A stretch of DNA of 64,000 bases from Tabrizicola oligotrophica (GCF_011008935.1 NZ_JAAIVJ010000007.1:124001-188000); one strand, 5' to 3'. Shown: positions 55,643-64,000, numbered from the stretch's first letter. Notes: generated by a model from the letters alone, not told the origin. Numbers and translations are program-made.

Positions 55643-56142
55643 AGCGCCTGATCCTGACGCGACACGCAAAATCCAGCTGGGACGACCCGCTGATGAGCGA
55701 CCATGACCGCCCGCTGAACGAACGCGGCAAGGCGGCGGCGGCGGACCTTGGCCAATGGCTCGCCTCGCGCGGCTATGTCCCGGACGAGGTTCTGTGTTCG
55801 GATGCCGTGCGCACCCGGGCCACATTTTCGGGCATGGCGCCCGCGCTGCCCGGCGCCCCGGTGCTGGACCTGAAGCCCGCGCTGTACCATGCGGGGCCGG
55901 ATGTGATGCTGGCGGTTCTGCGCCACGCCACCGCCGACACGGTGATGATGATCGGCCACAACCCCGGCATAGCCGAATTTGCCCATCGGTTGGTGTCGAA
56001 AACCCCGATCAGCCCGGAGTTCCGCAAATACCCGACCGGCGCGACGCTGGTCGTCGATTTCGCGGCCAGGGCTTGGGCCGAGGTGGGCTTTGGTCAGGGC
56101 GTGACGGCGGATTTCATCGTCCCGCGCGAGATCGCGGCCTAG
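55639..56142 (+). CDS. SixA-type histidine phosphatase
   Basis: 167 residues, histidine-phosphatase superfamily. The RHG-type motif is TRHAKSSWDD (His9), and the second catalytic His is in MIGHNPGIAEFAHRLV (about 113). SixA acts on phosphohistidine of ArcB or the PTS-Ntr system in E. coli; the target here is unknown. The ATG overlaps the preceding stop by 4 bases, so it is coupled to the ferredoxin-like gene. Confidence 0.9.
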   Translation: MKRLILTRHAKSSWDDPLMSDHDRPLNERGKAAAADLGQWLASRGYVPDEVLCSDAVRTRATFSGMAPALPGAPVLDLKPALYHAGPDVMLAVLRHATADTVMMIGHNPGIAEFAHRLVSKTPISPEFRKYPTGATLVVDFAARAWAEVGFGQGVTADFIVPREIAA

Positions 56143-56148
56143 GACCCG

Positions 56149-56802
56149 TCACTCCATCGTCGCGATGATGGCGCGCAGGGTTTCAATCCCTTCGCCCTTT
56201 TCCGAACTGGTCACGACAATCTCGGGGTAGGCCGCCGGGTGCTTGCCAAGGGCGCCCTTGACCTGCTCGATCACGGCGGCGCGCTCGGTCTTGTTTATCT
56301 TGTCAACCTTGGTCAGCACGGCCTGAAAGGTCACGGCAGAGCGGTCGAGCAGGGTCAGGATCTCTTCATCCACCGCCTTCACCCCGTGGCGGGCGTCAAT
56401 CAGCACGAAAGCCCGCCGCAGGGTCTGCCGTCCGGCGAGGTATTGCTTCAAAAGCGCCTGCCATTTGGCCACCACGGCCACCGGCGCCTCGGCATAGCCA
56501 TAGCCGGGCAGGTCGACGAGAAAACGCTCCTCGCCTAGGGCAAAATAGTTGATCTCCTGCGTCCGCCCCGGCGTGTTGGACGCGCGCGCCAGCGTCTTGC
56601 GACCGGTCAGCGCGTTGATAAGGCTGGATTTCCCGACATTGGAGCGGCCGGCAAAGCAGACCTCCAGCCGATCCGCCGGCGGCAGGCCGGACATGGCGAC
56701 CACGCCCTTGACGAACTCCACCGGGCCGGCAAACAGCAGGCGGCCCTTTTCGCGGGGCTCAAAGTCCGGCTCTTCGGCGATGGTGAATTGCAGCTGGCTC
56801 AT
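56149..56802 (-). CDS. engB: Ribosome biogenesis GTPase YihA/YsxC (EngB)
   Basis: 217 residues; essential GTPase for late 50S assembly. G1 is GRSNVGKSS (52-60), G3 is DLPGYGYAEAP, and G4 is TKVDK (T-K-V-D). Typical segments include NTPGRTQEINYFALG. Last gene of the minus-strand unit yidC-MOSC-engB; it overlaps the MOSC gene by 4 bases. It converges with the SixA gene, only 6 bases away. Confidence 0.97.
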   Translation of the reverse strand: MSQLQFTIAEEPDFEPREKGRLLFAGPVEFVKGVVAMSGLPPADRLEVCFAGRSNVGKSSLINALTGRKTLARASNTPGRTQEINYFALGEERFLVDLPGYGYAEAPVAVVAKWQALLKQYLAGRQTLRRAFVLIDARHGVKAVDEEILTLLDRSAVTFQAVLTKVDKINKTERAAVIEQVKGALGKHPAAYPEIVVTSSEKGEGIETLRAIIATME

Positions 56803-57545
56803 GTCAGGCTCCAGTCATCGCCCGCTGCAATGGGGCCGCCTTCGATCACGGTCGCGTAAACGCCGAAATCCTGGTGGCCGAAGGCAGTTTCAAGGGCGGA
56901 AAGCGTGTCGGCATCGGGGTGGCCGGTTTCGGGGTTCACCTTGGTTGCATTGCACCGGGTGATGCGTTCGTCGATGCGCAGGACGGCGTCACCGATGCGG
57001 ATGTGACGACCGATCCAGCCGAATTCGGCCCAGGGGGCCGCGCCATCCAGCCAGAGGTTGCCACGGAATCGGTGCGGCGACAGGTCCTGGCCCATCCGCC
57101 GCGACAGATCGGCAAGCGAACTCGTGGACAGGATCGACACCGAGGGAAACTCGCTGTCGGTCATGCCGCGCCCGGCGCTGACGATGGCAACGGGCTGGGC
57201 GCGGTTCGCCGGGTTGAGCGGGCGCACCCAGTCGAGGAAGCGTGGCAGATCGGCGGGCTCATCCGGGCAGAAGGTGATGTCGCCCCGCTCCGGGTGGTGC
57301 AGGGTTACGCTGGCGGTCACCTCATCCAGCGTGCTGGTGATCGCCATCAGCTCCGGTGCCTTCGCCCCGCGCGCGAAATTCACGCAAGGGTTCCAGCCGG
57401 GCTCCAGCCGGGCCGCCTCATGCGCGACGGCCCAGTGCCGGTCCCATGGCAGGCAGGCGCCCGCCAAAAGACGAACGGACGCGAGGGTTTCGCGTCCGTG
57501 TCCCTTGATCGGGTGCCGGCAGATCTGCGCCAGCCGTCCCGTCAT
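56799..57545 (-). CDS. MOSC-domain protein
   Basis: 248 residues. The amino-terminal beta-barrel-like domain opens LAQICRHPIKGHGRE. The MOSC domain (about 125-248) has PHRFRGNLWLDGAAPWAEF and ITRCNATKVNPETG, whose Cys is the sulfur-carrying or molybdopterin-binding residue of MOSC proteins. Relatives include the molybdenum-cofactor sulfurase C-terminus and mARC. The ATG at 57545 overlaps the yidC stop; the frame is open upstream, antisense-free, but reads as a yidC shadow. Confidence 0.9.
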   Translation of the reverse strand: MTGRLAQICRHPIKGHGRETLASVRLLAGACLPWDRHWAVAHEAARLEPGWNPCVNFARGAKAPELMAITSTLDEVTASVTLHHPERGDITFCPDEPADLPRFLDWVRPLNPANRAQPVAIVSAGRGMTDSEFPSVSILSTSSLADLSRRMGQDLSPHRFRGNLWLDGAAPWAEFGWIGRHIRIGDAVLRIDERITRCNATKVNPETGHPDADTLSALETAFGHQDFGVYATVIEGGPIAAGDDWSLT

Positions 57546-59365
57546 TTCTTGCGGCTCTTGTCGGCAACCACAACCGGCTTTTTCACGCTGGCCTTGATGT
57601 TGCCGAAGATGTCGGGCCGATGGCCGTGGCTGGCCATGATCAGATACTGCTGGACGAAGGTGATGGTATTGTTCGTGATCCAGTAGATGATGAGACCCGA
57701 GGCAAAGGTCGACATCATGAACATGAAGACCCAGGGCATCCAGGCAAAGATCTGCTGCTGCACCGGATCGGCGGGGGCCGGGTTCAGCTTTTGCTGCAGC
57801 CACATGGTGATGCCAAGGATGATCGGCACGATGCCGATGAAGATCATGTGGGTCAACGTGCCCGCGGCAGGCGCGTCCCAGGGCATCAGGCCGAAAATGT
57901 TGTACAAGGACGAGCTGTCCGGCCCGGAAAGGTCATCCAGCCACCCGAAGAAGGCGGCATGGCGCAGTTCCAGCGTGTTCGAGATCACCTTGAACAGCGC
58001 GTAGAAGATCGGGATCTGGATCAGGATCGGCAGGCAGCCCGCGGCGGGGTTGACCTTCTTGTCCTTGTAAAGCTGCATCATTTCTTTCTGCAGCTTCTGC
58101 TTGTCCTCGCCCGCGCGCTCTTTCAAGGCCTCCATCTCGGGCTGCAGTTCCTTCATCCGCGCCATGGAGACGTAGGACTTGTAGGCCAGCGGCAGGACCA
58201 GCACCTTCAGCACGAGGGTCAGCGCCATGATCGCAAGACCCATGTTGCCGATCAGGCCGTGCAGCTGGTGCAAGAGCCAGAAGATCGGCTTGGTGAAGAA
58301 GTAGAACCAGCCCCAGTCGATCGAGTCGATGAACCCGGCGATGCCTGCCTCATTCTGATAGGCGCGGATGGTGTCCCATTCCTTGGCGCCGGCATAAAGC
58401 TGCGTCGTCACCTCGGCGCTGGCACCCGGCGCGACGGCCATGACGTCGTGATGCACCTCGGCCTGATAGATGTCGTTCTGCGGCACATAGCGGGCCACCG
58501 ACTTCCACGGCTTGCCCTGTTCGGGGACCAGCGTGGTCATCCAGTAATGGTCGGAGAAGCCGATCCAGCCATCGGTGGTGGCGTCGACTTTTTCGGCGGG
58601 CAGGGTTTCGCCTTCGGCCAGATCGAAATCGGCAAACTTGGAATATTTCACCTCGCCAAAGGTGCCATCCGTGCGGCGGATCAGGCCTTCATGCACGACA
58701 TAGGTCCCTTGCAACTTGGGCAGGCCGTGGCGGGCCACGATGCCATACGGTGCAAGGCGGGCCTCGGCGGTGCCCTTGTTCTCCACCTTGTCGGTGACGG
58801 TGAACATGAAATCCTCGTCCACCGCCAGCGTGCGGGTGAAGGTCAGGCCCTTGGTGTTCTGCCATTGCAGCGTGACGGGCTGGCCGGAGGCAAGCACGGT
58901 TCCGGCGGTCACGGACCATTGGGTCTTGGCATCGGGCACATCGGCGGGATCAAGCCCGTTGCCCGCCAGCCAGCCAAAGACGGCGTAATAGGGGTGGTCC
59001 TTGCCCACCGGCGACAGGAGCCGCACTTCGGCGGAACCGGGATCCTTCGTCTCGCGGTAGGTTTTCAGCGACAGATCGTCGATGCGTCCGCCGGTCAGCG
59101 ACAACGAGCCCGAAAGTTTTGGCGTGTCGATGGTCAGGCGCGGTGCCTCGGGCGCAGGCTGTGCCGCCGCGGCAGTGGCGGTGGCATCGGCCGGCGCTTC
59201 TGCGGTGGTTGCCGGAGCCGCCGTTTCCGGCGTGGCAGTCTGTTCGGCTGCGGGCTCCTCGGGGAACCACTGCGGGAACAGCATCGGGCCGCCGACGAAC
59301 CAGGCGAGGATCACCAGAAAGCTGAGCGCGGTTGCGAGGATGAGATTCTTGTTCTGATCGTCCAT
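57542..59365 (-). CDS. yidC: Membrane protein insertase YidC
   Basis: 607 residues. TM1 is near the start (ILATALSFLVILAWFVGG). A Pro/Ala/Thr-rich linker is followed by a large periplasmic domain (about 60-345) and the five-helix insertase core (about 350-590). The core carries KSYVSMARMKELQPEMEAL in the cytoplasmic loop and the hydrophilic-groove Arg region near it. It inserts membrane proteins alone or with SecYEG. The ATG at 59365 gives a TM at the amino terminus; the longer frame to 59677 overlaps the EAL gene and is not YidC-like. Confidence 0.97.
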   Translation of the reverse strand: MDDQNKNLILATALSFLVILAWFVGGPMLFPQWFPEEPAAEQTATPETAAPATTAEAPADATATAAAAQPAPEAPRLTIDTPKLSGSLSLTGGRIDDLSLKTYRETKDPGSAEVRLLSPVGKDHPYYAVFGWLAGNGLDPADVPDAKTQWSVTAGTVLASGQPVTLQWQNTKGLTFTRTLAVDEDFMFTVTDKVENKGTAEARLAPYGIVARHGLPKLQGTYVVHEGLIRRTDGTFGEVKYSKFADFDLAEGETLPAEKVDATTDGWIGFSDHYWMTTLVPEQGKPWKSVARYVPQNDIYQAEVHHDVMAVAPGASAEVTTQLYAGAKEWDTIRAYQNEAGIAGFIDSIDWGWFYFFTKPIFWLLHQLHGLIGNMGLAIMALTLVLKVLVLPLAYKSYVSMARMKELQPEMEALKERAGEDKQKLQKEMMQLYKDKKVNPAAGCLPILIQIPIFYALFKVISNTLELRHAAFFGWLDDLSGPDSSSLYNIFGLMPWDAPAAGTLTHMIFIGIVPIILGITMWLQQKLNPAPADPVQQQIFAWMPWVFMFMMSTFASGLIIYWITNNTITFVQQYLIMASHGHRPDIFGNIKASVKKPVVVADKSRKK

Positions 59366-59501
59366 CAGGACCACCACCATTCCTGTCCAAAGGTCCGGCT
59401 GGTTCAACGCCAGAGGCGGCAAAAGGTCAAGCGCTTTCCCGGTTTCCACACCAGGAAAGCGCGAGTTTGGCAAGCTTTCCGGCCGTGCCCACGCCGGGCG
59501 G

Positions 59502-61049
59502 TCAGCGCGCCCGATGCCCGATGCGGGGTGCGGCAGAGGGCCGGGCACGGTGACGTTCGATCCAATCCATCGTTTCATCGACCGGCATGGGCCGGGCAAT
59601 GCCGAAGCCCTGCACATCGCCGCAGCCCAGTTGCGACAGCATGGCATGTTCACCGGGCGTCTCGACCCCTTCGGCAAGCGAGGCCAGCCCCAGCCGCTCA
59701 GCCATGGACAGGATCGCCGCCACCATCTGCTGCTGCTCGCGGTCTTCGTCGACCTTGGTCACAAAGCTGCGGTCGATCTTGATCCGGCGCACGGCAAAGC
59801 GGCGGATCGAGGTGATCGAGGCATGGCCGGTGCCGAAATCGTCCAGGTCAATGCCGCAGCCCAGGCGCGACAGGGCCGCGATGTTCGACACGATCACATC
59901 ATTGTCGGCATCCGCCACCACATGTTCCAGAATTTCCACACAGAGCCGCGCCGGGGCGAGCCCGAAGCGGTCCAGCTCCCATTTCAGCTTTTCTGCCAGC
60001 TTGGGGTTGCGCAATTCGGCCGCCGAGAAGTTCACGGCCACCATGGGCACGCCAAGCCCGGCCTTGTCCCAGCGGGAGAGGGCGGTCAGCGCATTGAACA
60101 GCATCACCTCGCCCAGACGTTCGCAAAGCCCGGCATCCTCGATCATGGGCAGGAATTCTCCGGGGGGAATCAGGCCGCGTTCAGGGTGATACCAGCGCGC
60201 CAAAGCCTCGAGCCCGGTGATGGCGCCGGTGTCGGTCGAAATCTGCGGCTGGAAATGCGCCCGGATATGGCCTTCGTCCAGCGCCGCCTCCAGCTCTTCG
60301 CGCAGCGCCTCGCGGTCGGCCCGATGGCGTGCCATGTCGGGCGCATAGGCGCGAATGGCGCCGGGGCCATGGCGGGCCGCCTCGTCGGCGGCGATCTGGG
60401 CGGCGTCAAGCAGCGCCTTGCCACGCGGTTCCGGCGCGCGCTGGCCAAGGCAGAAGCCGACCGAGGCCGAGACATAAAGGCGCTGGGCGTTCAACGAAAT
60501 CGGCACGTTGATCGCCGCCTGCAGCCGTGCGGCAAGCTGCACCACGCTTTCCAGATCCAGCCGGCGCACCGGGGCAAGCGCGATGGCAAAGCCGCCGCCT
60601 TCAAGCCGGGCCACCATGTCGCCGCTGCGCAACGCGGCACAGATCCGCTCGGCGCTGCGGGTCAGGACCTCGGTCTGGGCGGTGCGACCGTGGTGATCCA
60701 GAATCTGATCCATGTCGTCGAACTGCAGCACCAGACAGGCTGTTGTCTTGCCGGAGATCGGCCCCTCCGCCAGGATTTCGTCCAGCACGGTCACCACCTG
60801 CGCCCGCAGCCCCAGCCCGCCCAGCGAATCGGGCAGCGCCTGCGGCGGATCGACCGGCTGGAAGGCGCCGGCCAGGGCAAACAGCAGCGGCGCCCCCAGC
60901 GCCACCATGACCAACACCCGTTCCCCACCGAACCAGAAGGCTGCAAGCGTGATGGCGGGCAGGAACAGGATCATCTCGGGCCGCCGCATCCCGGCGTGAA
61001 GGGCGCGGGTGGGGCGGGCAAGGCGGTTGGTCAGCGGCATGAACGGCAT
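59502..61049 (-). CDS. Cyclic-di-GMP phosphodiesterase with degenerate GGDEF and intact EAL domain
   Basis: 515 residues. Two hydrophobic segments lie near 27-65, then a GGDEF-fold domain (about 80-245) whose signature is EGGGF (150-154), so the cyclase acidic residues are gone. The EAL domain (about 250-505) keeps the catalytic set: E281 in the EAL triad, R285, N340, E372, D403-D404 (DDFGTG), K424, E460 and Q480. It should therefore hydrolyse c-di-GMP, with the GGDEF part perhaps sensing GTP. It lies between ttcA and yidC on the same strand, a position usually free of such genes. Confidence 0.9.
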   Translation of the reverse strand: MPFMPLTNRLARPTRALHAGMRRPEMILFLPAITLAAFWFGGERVLVMVALGAPLLFALAGAFQPVDPPQALPDSLGGLGLRAQVVTVLDEILAEGPISGKTTACLVLQFDDMDQILDHHGRTAQTEVLTRSAERICAALRSGDMVARLEGGGFAIALAPVRRLDLESVVQLAARLQAAINVPISLNAQRLYVSASVGFCLGQRAPEPRGKALLDAAQIAADEAARHGPGAIRAYAPDMARHRADREALREELEAALDEGHIRAHFQPQISTDTGAITGLEALARWYHPERGLIPPGEFLPMIEDAGLCERLGEVMLFNALTALSRWDKAGLGVPMVAVNFSAAELRNPKLAEKLKWELDRFGLAPARLCVEILEHVVADADNDVIVSNIAALSRLGCGIDLDDFGTGHASITSIRRFAVRRIKIDRSFVTKVDEDREQQQMVAAILSMAERLGLASLAEGVETPGEHAMLSQLGCGDVQGFGIARPMPVDETMDWIERHRARPSAAPRIGHRAR

Positions 61050-61115
61050 CTCCGGCTTGGCACCGGATGGCAGCGTCCGGCCCGGAAAGGCTAGGCAAAC
61101 AGGCTGACCGTTTTC

Positions 61116-61991
61116 TTAATCCGCATCCCGAAGTTGCGGAGGATTTTCGCCAAATGTTCCGGTTTGGCGCAGCAGCCCGGCGAAATCGAAAATCCCCGGA
61201 TCGGCAAGATGCGAGGGGCGCACATTCATCAAGGCGCGGAACATCACCTGACGGCGACCGGGACTGCGGGTCTCCCAGTCATCGAGCAGCTTCTTCACCT
61301 GCGCACGCTGCAGGCCTTCCTGGCTGCCACACAGATCGCAGGGAATGATCGGGTAGTTCATGGCGCGGGCGAACCGACTGCAATCCGCCTCGGGCACGAA
61401 GGCCAGCGGGCGGTAGACGAACAGGTCGCCCTCCTCGTTCACCAGCTTGGGCGGCATTGTAGCCAGCCGCCCGCCGTGAAAGAGGTTCATGAAGAAGGTT
61501 TCCAGAATGTCGTCGCGATGGTGGCCCAGCACCACCGCCGAACACCCCTCCTCACGGGCAATGCGGTACAGGTTGCCGCGCCGCAGCCGCGAGCAGAGGC
61601 TGCACATCGTCCCGCCCGGCGCGATTTTCGACGTCACGACGGAATAGGTGTCCTGATACTCGATCCGATGCGGCACGCCCATGCGCGACAGGAAGTCCGG
61701 CAACACGGTCGCCGGAAAGCCCGGCTGACCCTGATCAAGGTTGCAGGCCAGGAGATCGACCGGCAAAAGCCCGCGCCATTTCAATTCGGTCAGCACGGCC
61801 AGCAGCGTATAGCTGTCCTTGCCGCCCGACAGGCAGACCAGCCAGCGTGCGCCCGGCTGGATCATGCCATAAGTCTCGATCGCCTCGCGTACGTTCTGCA
61901 CCAGCCGCTTGCGCAGCTTGCGAAACTCGGTCGACTTCGGTGCGCCGTGAAACAGCGGGTGGATGTCGTCGGATAGCTCGTCGTCCAGCAT
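61116..61991 (-). CDS. ttcA: tRNA 2-thiocytidine(32) synthetase TtcA
   Basis: 291 residues; ATP-dependent thiolation of cytidine 32 in tRNAs using an iron-sulfur cluster. The PP-loop SGGKDS is at 55-60. The paired cysteines CSLC (C130, C133) and the CDLC segment (C218, C221) provide the cluster ligands. [19 protein letters not shown] is diagnostic of the family. It is minus-strand, upstream of the EAL gene, and preceded by an inverted-repeat element. Confidence 0.95.
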   Translation of the reverse strand: MLDDELSDDIHPLFHGAPKSTEFRKLRKRLVQNVREAIETYGMIQPGARWLVCLSGGKDSYTLLAVLTELKWRGLLPVDLLACNLDQGQPGFPATVLPDFLSRMGVPHRIEYQDTYSVVTSKIAPGGTMCSLCSRLRRGNLYRIAREEGCSAVVLGHHRDDILETFFMNLFHGGRLATMPPKLVNEEGDLFVYRPLAFVPEADCSRFARAMNYPIIPCDLCGSQEGLQRAQVKKLLDDWETRSPGRRQVMFRALMNVRPSHLADPGIFDFAGLLRQTGTFGENPPQLRDAD

Positions 61992-62054
61992 GATGCCCCA
62001 GCCGATACCCTCGTCTGCCGTTTCCCTTCGCAGAATCCGCCGGCGCGGGAAAGC

Positions 62055-62143
62055 CCTTTCATACTGGTGAAAATATCCCCGCCGGAGGCTCCCCCGGCCG
62101 ATGTCGGACGCTCCGCGGGGGATATTTGGGCCAGTATGAAAGG
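62055..62143. repeat. Inverted-repeat element, copy 2 (89 bp)
   Basis: Arms of about 28 bases beginning CCTTTCATACTGG and ending in its complement, with a few mismatches, flank a 32-base loop that resembles the loop of the element at 45287-45363 in reverse orientation. It lies in the ttcA-yidD gap. Confidence 0.8.
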
Positions 62144-62152
62144 ACGGGCGCG

Positions 62153-62401
62153 TCAGCGGGCCTTGTCGAACTCGGGATCGGCGCCGGGGACCGGGTCATA
62201 GCCGTGGCCGCCCCAGGGGTGGCAGCGGCAGATCCGGTGCGCGGCAAGACAGCTGCCCTTCAGCCCGCCGTGGCGCTCCAGCGCTTCCAGCGCATAGGCC
62301 GAGCAGGTGGGCTGGAAGCGGCAGCCATGGCCGACCCAGGGGCTGAGCAAGAGACGGTAGGCGCGCACCGGCAGGGCGGCGATATGCGCCAGCGGGGTCA
62401 T
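62153..62401 (-). CDS. yidD: Membrane protein insertion efficiency factor YidD
   Basis: 82 residues. The conserved core [20 protein letters not shown] (15-34) is followed by [15 protein letters not shown] and [18 protein letters not shown] with the Cys and His residues of the family. It assists YidC and SecYEG. It overlaps rnpA by 4 bases. In many bacteria yidC follows directly; here ttcA and the EAL gene intervene. Confidence 0.95.
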   Translation of the reverse strand: MTPLAHIAALPVRAYRLLLSPWVGHGCRFQPTCSAYALEALERHGGLKGSCLAAHRICRCHPWGGHGYDPVPGADPEFDKAR

Positions 62402-62817
62402 GGCTTGTGGATGCGGGCCAGCGCGCCTTGCAGGTCGGCGAGCAGGAGGGCGAAGTCGCGGATCGTGGTCACGCCCGGCTTGGCGACCAGAACATAGTCC
62501 CAGCCGGGCCGCGCCATTCCGGGCAGCACCGCGCGGGCGATTTCGCGCAGGCGGCGCTTGGCGCGGTTGCGGGCGACGGCATTGCCGATCTTCTTCGAGG
62601 CGGTGAAGCCGACACGGGTGGCGGGGCTGTCATCGCGGCGATCACGGGCCTGCAGGAGAAACCCGCCGGTGCCCTGCCGCAGCGCCGAGGCCGCGCGCAG
62701 GAAGTCGGGCCGGTGCTGCAACGTCGACACGCAAAGCGAAACCGCCGGAGAGGCCCCGGGCGTCGCGGCATTGCTGCCCTGGCCCTGCGTCTCCGGCGGT
62801 GTCATGTCTTTATCCAT
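62398..62817 (-). CDS. rnpA: Ribonuclease P protein component
   Basis: 139 residues (or 135 if the second Met is used). The basic protein partner of RNase P RNA in tRNA 5' maturation. The signature [18 protein letters not shown] (about 76-93) is intact. An amino-terminal extension of about 30 residues before the [12 protein letters not shown] region is common in this family. It is 26 bases after rpmH, and its stop overlaps the yidD start. Confidence 0.95.
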   Translation of the reverse strand: MDKDMTPPETQGQGSNAATPGASPAVSLCVSTLQHRPDFLRAASALRQGTGGFLLQARDRRDDSPATRVGFTASKKIGNAVARNRAKRRLREIARAVLPGMARPGWDYVLVAKPGVTTIRDFALLLADLQGALARIHKP

Positions 62818-62843
62818 GGCGTGGCCCCGAAAGGCCGCAGGGA

Positions 62844-62978
62844 TCAAGCCGACAGCTTGTGACGGCCCTTGGCGCGGCGGGCGGCCAGCACCAGACGGCC
62901 GCCTTTGGTGGCCATGCGGGCGCGGAAACCGTGGCGGCGCTTGCGGACCAGGTTCGACGGTTGGTAAGTGCGCTTCAT
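62844..62978 (-). CDS. rpmH: 50S ribosomal protein L34
   Basis: 44 residues, the complete protein: [20 protein letters not shown] at the start and [20 protein letters not shown] at the end. Head of the rpmH-rnpA-yidD unit. The frame runs upstream to 63071, but the family starts here. Promoter candidate upstream at 63043-63071. Confidence 0.98.
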   Translation of the reverse strand: MKRTYQPSNLVRKRRHGFRARMATKGGRLVLAARRAKGRHKLSA

Positions 62979-63042
62979 CGCGGCTCTCCATAAGACGGGT
63001 GCCCGAACCAGCAAGATTCGAGGGCGGTAACTTGAAGCCCGG

Positions 63043-63071
63043 TCTTTACGCAGGCGGGCGAGGCCTGTCAA
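63043..63071 (-). promoter_or_regulatory. Candidate promoter of rpmH-rnpA-yidD
   Basis: Read on the minus strand: consensus TTGACA (63071-63066), 17-base spacer, TAAAGA (63048-63043). About 65 bases upstream of rpmH. Confidence 0.7.
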
Positions 63072-63232
63072 CGCAGGTTCCGCGCGATTTCTGCAACATT
63101 TTCCGCCCGACCGTCCAGAGGCCAGGGCGAAATGGCAAGAAAACCGTGCGGAAGGCCCATGATGGCCTGCAAGGCATCAATCGCGCGTGAAGCCTATGGC
63201 GTGCAGGGGCAGTTTCGGACCATGGTCAAGGC

Positions 63233-63967
63233 ATGAACACCCAGATCCCCAGCCCTGGCCGCAGCCGGCTGCGCCACCTGCCCTTCGCGGTGATTCTCGC
63301 CGCCGGACTGCTGGGGGGCATTGCCTTCCGCGATCTTCTGACCTTTGAAGCCCTGGCCCGGCACCGCGAGGCGCTGATCGTCTGGCGCGACGGGCATTAT
63401 CTCTGGGCGAGTTTCGGCTTCATTGCGGCCTATGCGGTCATCGTCGCGGTCTCGGTGCCGGGGGCGACGATTGCCACGCTGACCGGTGGGTTCCTGTTCG
63501 GCATGTTTCCCGGCACGCTCTACAATGTCACGGCGGCCACCATCGGCGCGGTTCTGGTATTTCTGGCTGCCCGCGCCGGGATTGGCGCGGATGTCGCCGC
63601 CCGCATCGCGGCGCGCGGCGGCGCCGCCGCCCGGCTGCAGGCGAGCTTGCGCGGCAATCAGTGGTCGGTGCTGCTGTTGATGCGGCTGGTGCCGGTGGTG
63701 CCGTTCTTTCTGGCCAACCTCATTCCCGCCTTTGCGGGCATCCGGCTCTGGCCATTCCTTGCCACAACCGCCTTGGGGATCATTCCGGGCGGGCTGGTCT
63801 TCACCTCGATCGGCGCGGGACTGGGCGAGGTCTTTGCCCGCGGCGAAAGCCCTGATCTGGGGGTCATCTTCACCGCCCCTGTCCTTGGCCCGCTGCTGGG
63901 GCTGGCCGCCTTGGCGGCGCTGCCCATGGTCATCAAGCTCTGGCAGCGCCGGGGAGGCGGGAGATGA
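63233..63967 (+). CDS. TVP38/TMEM64 (VTT/DedA-superfamily) membrane protein
   Basis: 244 residues with about six membrane segments. The VTT-domain signature is visible: GGFLFGMFPGTLYNVTAATIG (written as two parts in the family alignments) and the re-entrant motif LLMRLVPVVPFFLANLIPAFAGI after residue 145. This superfamily includes DedA proteins and the eukaryotic lipid scramblases TMEM41B/VMP1; lipid or undecaprenyl-phosphate flipping is plausible but not shown. The TGA overlaps the ATG of the next gene. Confidence 0.88.
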   Translation: MNTQIPSPGRSRLRHLPFAVILAAGLLGGIAFRDLLTFEALARHREALIVWRDGHYLWASFGFIAAYAVIVAVSVPGATIATLTGGFLFGMFPGTLYNVTAATIGAVLVFLAARAGIGADVAARIAARGGAAARLQASLRGNQWSVLLLMRLVPVVPFFLANLIPAFAGIRLWPFLATTALGIIPGGLVFTSIGAGLGEVFARGESPDLGVIFTAPVLGPLLGLAALAALPMVIKLWQRRGGGR

Positions 63968-64000
63968 GCCTTTTGAAACCCGATCTGTGCATCATCGGCG
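63964..64000 (+). CDS. Start of a probable FAD-dependent oxidoreductase (partial)
   Basis: Only 12 codons are visible, MSLLKPDLCIIG, cut by the window end. A charged start followed by DLCIIG is the typical opening of a flavin-binding Rossmann fold. TVP38-type genes are often followed by a dihydrolipoamide-dehydrogenase/mercuric-reductase-like protein. It overlaps the preceding stop (ATGA). Confidence 0.45.
   Translation, partial: MSLLKPDLCIIG

Noticed and set aside
59366-59677. YidC start upstream of 59365
   Set aside because: It would bury the first membrane helix behind about 100 unrelated residues and overlap the EAL gene on the same strand.
62398-63071. Chromosomal replication origin next to rpmH-rnpA
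   Set aside because: No DnaA-box cluster, AT-rich unwinding region or dnaA gene is visible; in many alphaproteobacteria oriC lies elsewhere.

Overview
The window is a GC-rich, gene-dense chromosomal segment from an alphaproteobacterium, most likely a member of the Rhodobacteraceae. I infer this from the protein sequences (EF-Tu, RpoB, the GTG-started L10, the short adenylate kinase), the tuf-trnW-secE-nusG-rplKA order, the BztABCD/AapJQMP transporter and a LuxR/LuxI pair. I cannot name a genus. No rRNA, CRISPR array, prophage or intact insertion sequence is visible.

Layout. 1-3.2 kb: a GntR/FCD regulator, convergent ridA-corA, and an unrecognised lipoprotein. 3.2-24.2 kb: the translation/transcription core. 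This is tuf (copy 1), tRNA-Trp(CCA), secE, nusG, rplK, rplA, rplJ, rplL, rpoB, rpoC, rpsL, rpsG, fusA and tuf (copy 2). Non-ribosomal genes sit at its joints: a YdeI-like protein after tuf1, a DUF616-like glycosyltransferase between rplA and rplJ, and a DMT transporter between rpoC and rpsL. 24.3-42.4 kb: the S10, spc and alpha ribosomal clusters. They are broken after rplP by a TIGR02466 protein plus a BrnT/BrnA toxin-antitoxin module. They are broken again after rpmD by MAPEG, GFA and orphan ectoine-synthase (EctC) genes. Each ribosomal block ends in a strong terminator, and the next resumes with its own 17-nt-spaced sigma70-type promoter. 42.7-47.5 kb: luxR-luxI, rarA, crcB, an RluC-type pseudouridine synthase and an ATP12-type chaperone. 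47.8-52.4 kb: a complete four-gene polar amino-acid ABC transporter. 52.4-56.1 kb: an SDR, argB, a sterol-desaturase-like protein, a ferredoxin-like protein and a SixA-type phosphatase. 56.1-63.0 kb (minus strand): rpmH, rnpA, yidD, ttcA, an EAL phosphodiesterase, yidC, a MOSC protein and engB. The right edge holds a VTT-family membrane protein and the first 12 codons of a probable FAD oxidoreductase.

How it works together. Most of the window makes ribosomes, RNA polymerase and translation factors and inserts membrane proteins (secE, secY, yidC, yidD). Candidate RNA controls are visible: an L1-binding mimic before rplK, long leaders before rplJ, rpsL and rpsM, an attenuator-like hairpin before nusG, and terminator-like hairpins between rplL and rpoB and between rplW and rplB.

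Beyond the genes there are three families of dispersed intergenic palindromes. The first has arms that differ between copies but stay self-complementary. The second is an 80-90 bp inverted-repeat element present twice in opposite orientation. The third is a 37-nt C/G repeat present twice. The two tuf genes differ at 20 synonymous sites by my count and share a 3' tail that repeats the last codons of the gene in frame. No single wholly new system is evident. The most unusual feature is the re-segmented ribosomal supercluster carrying a toxin-antitoxin module and an orphan ectC in its gaps.
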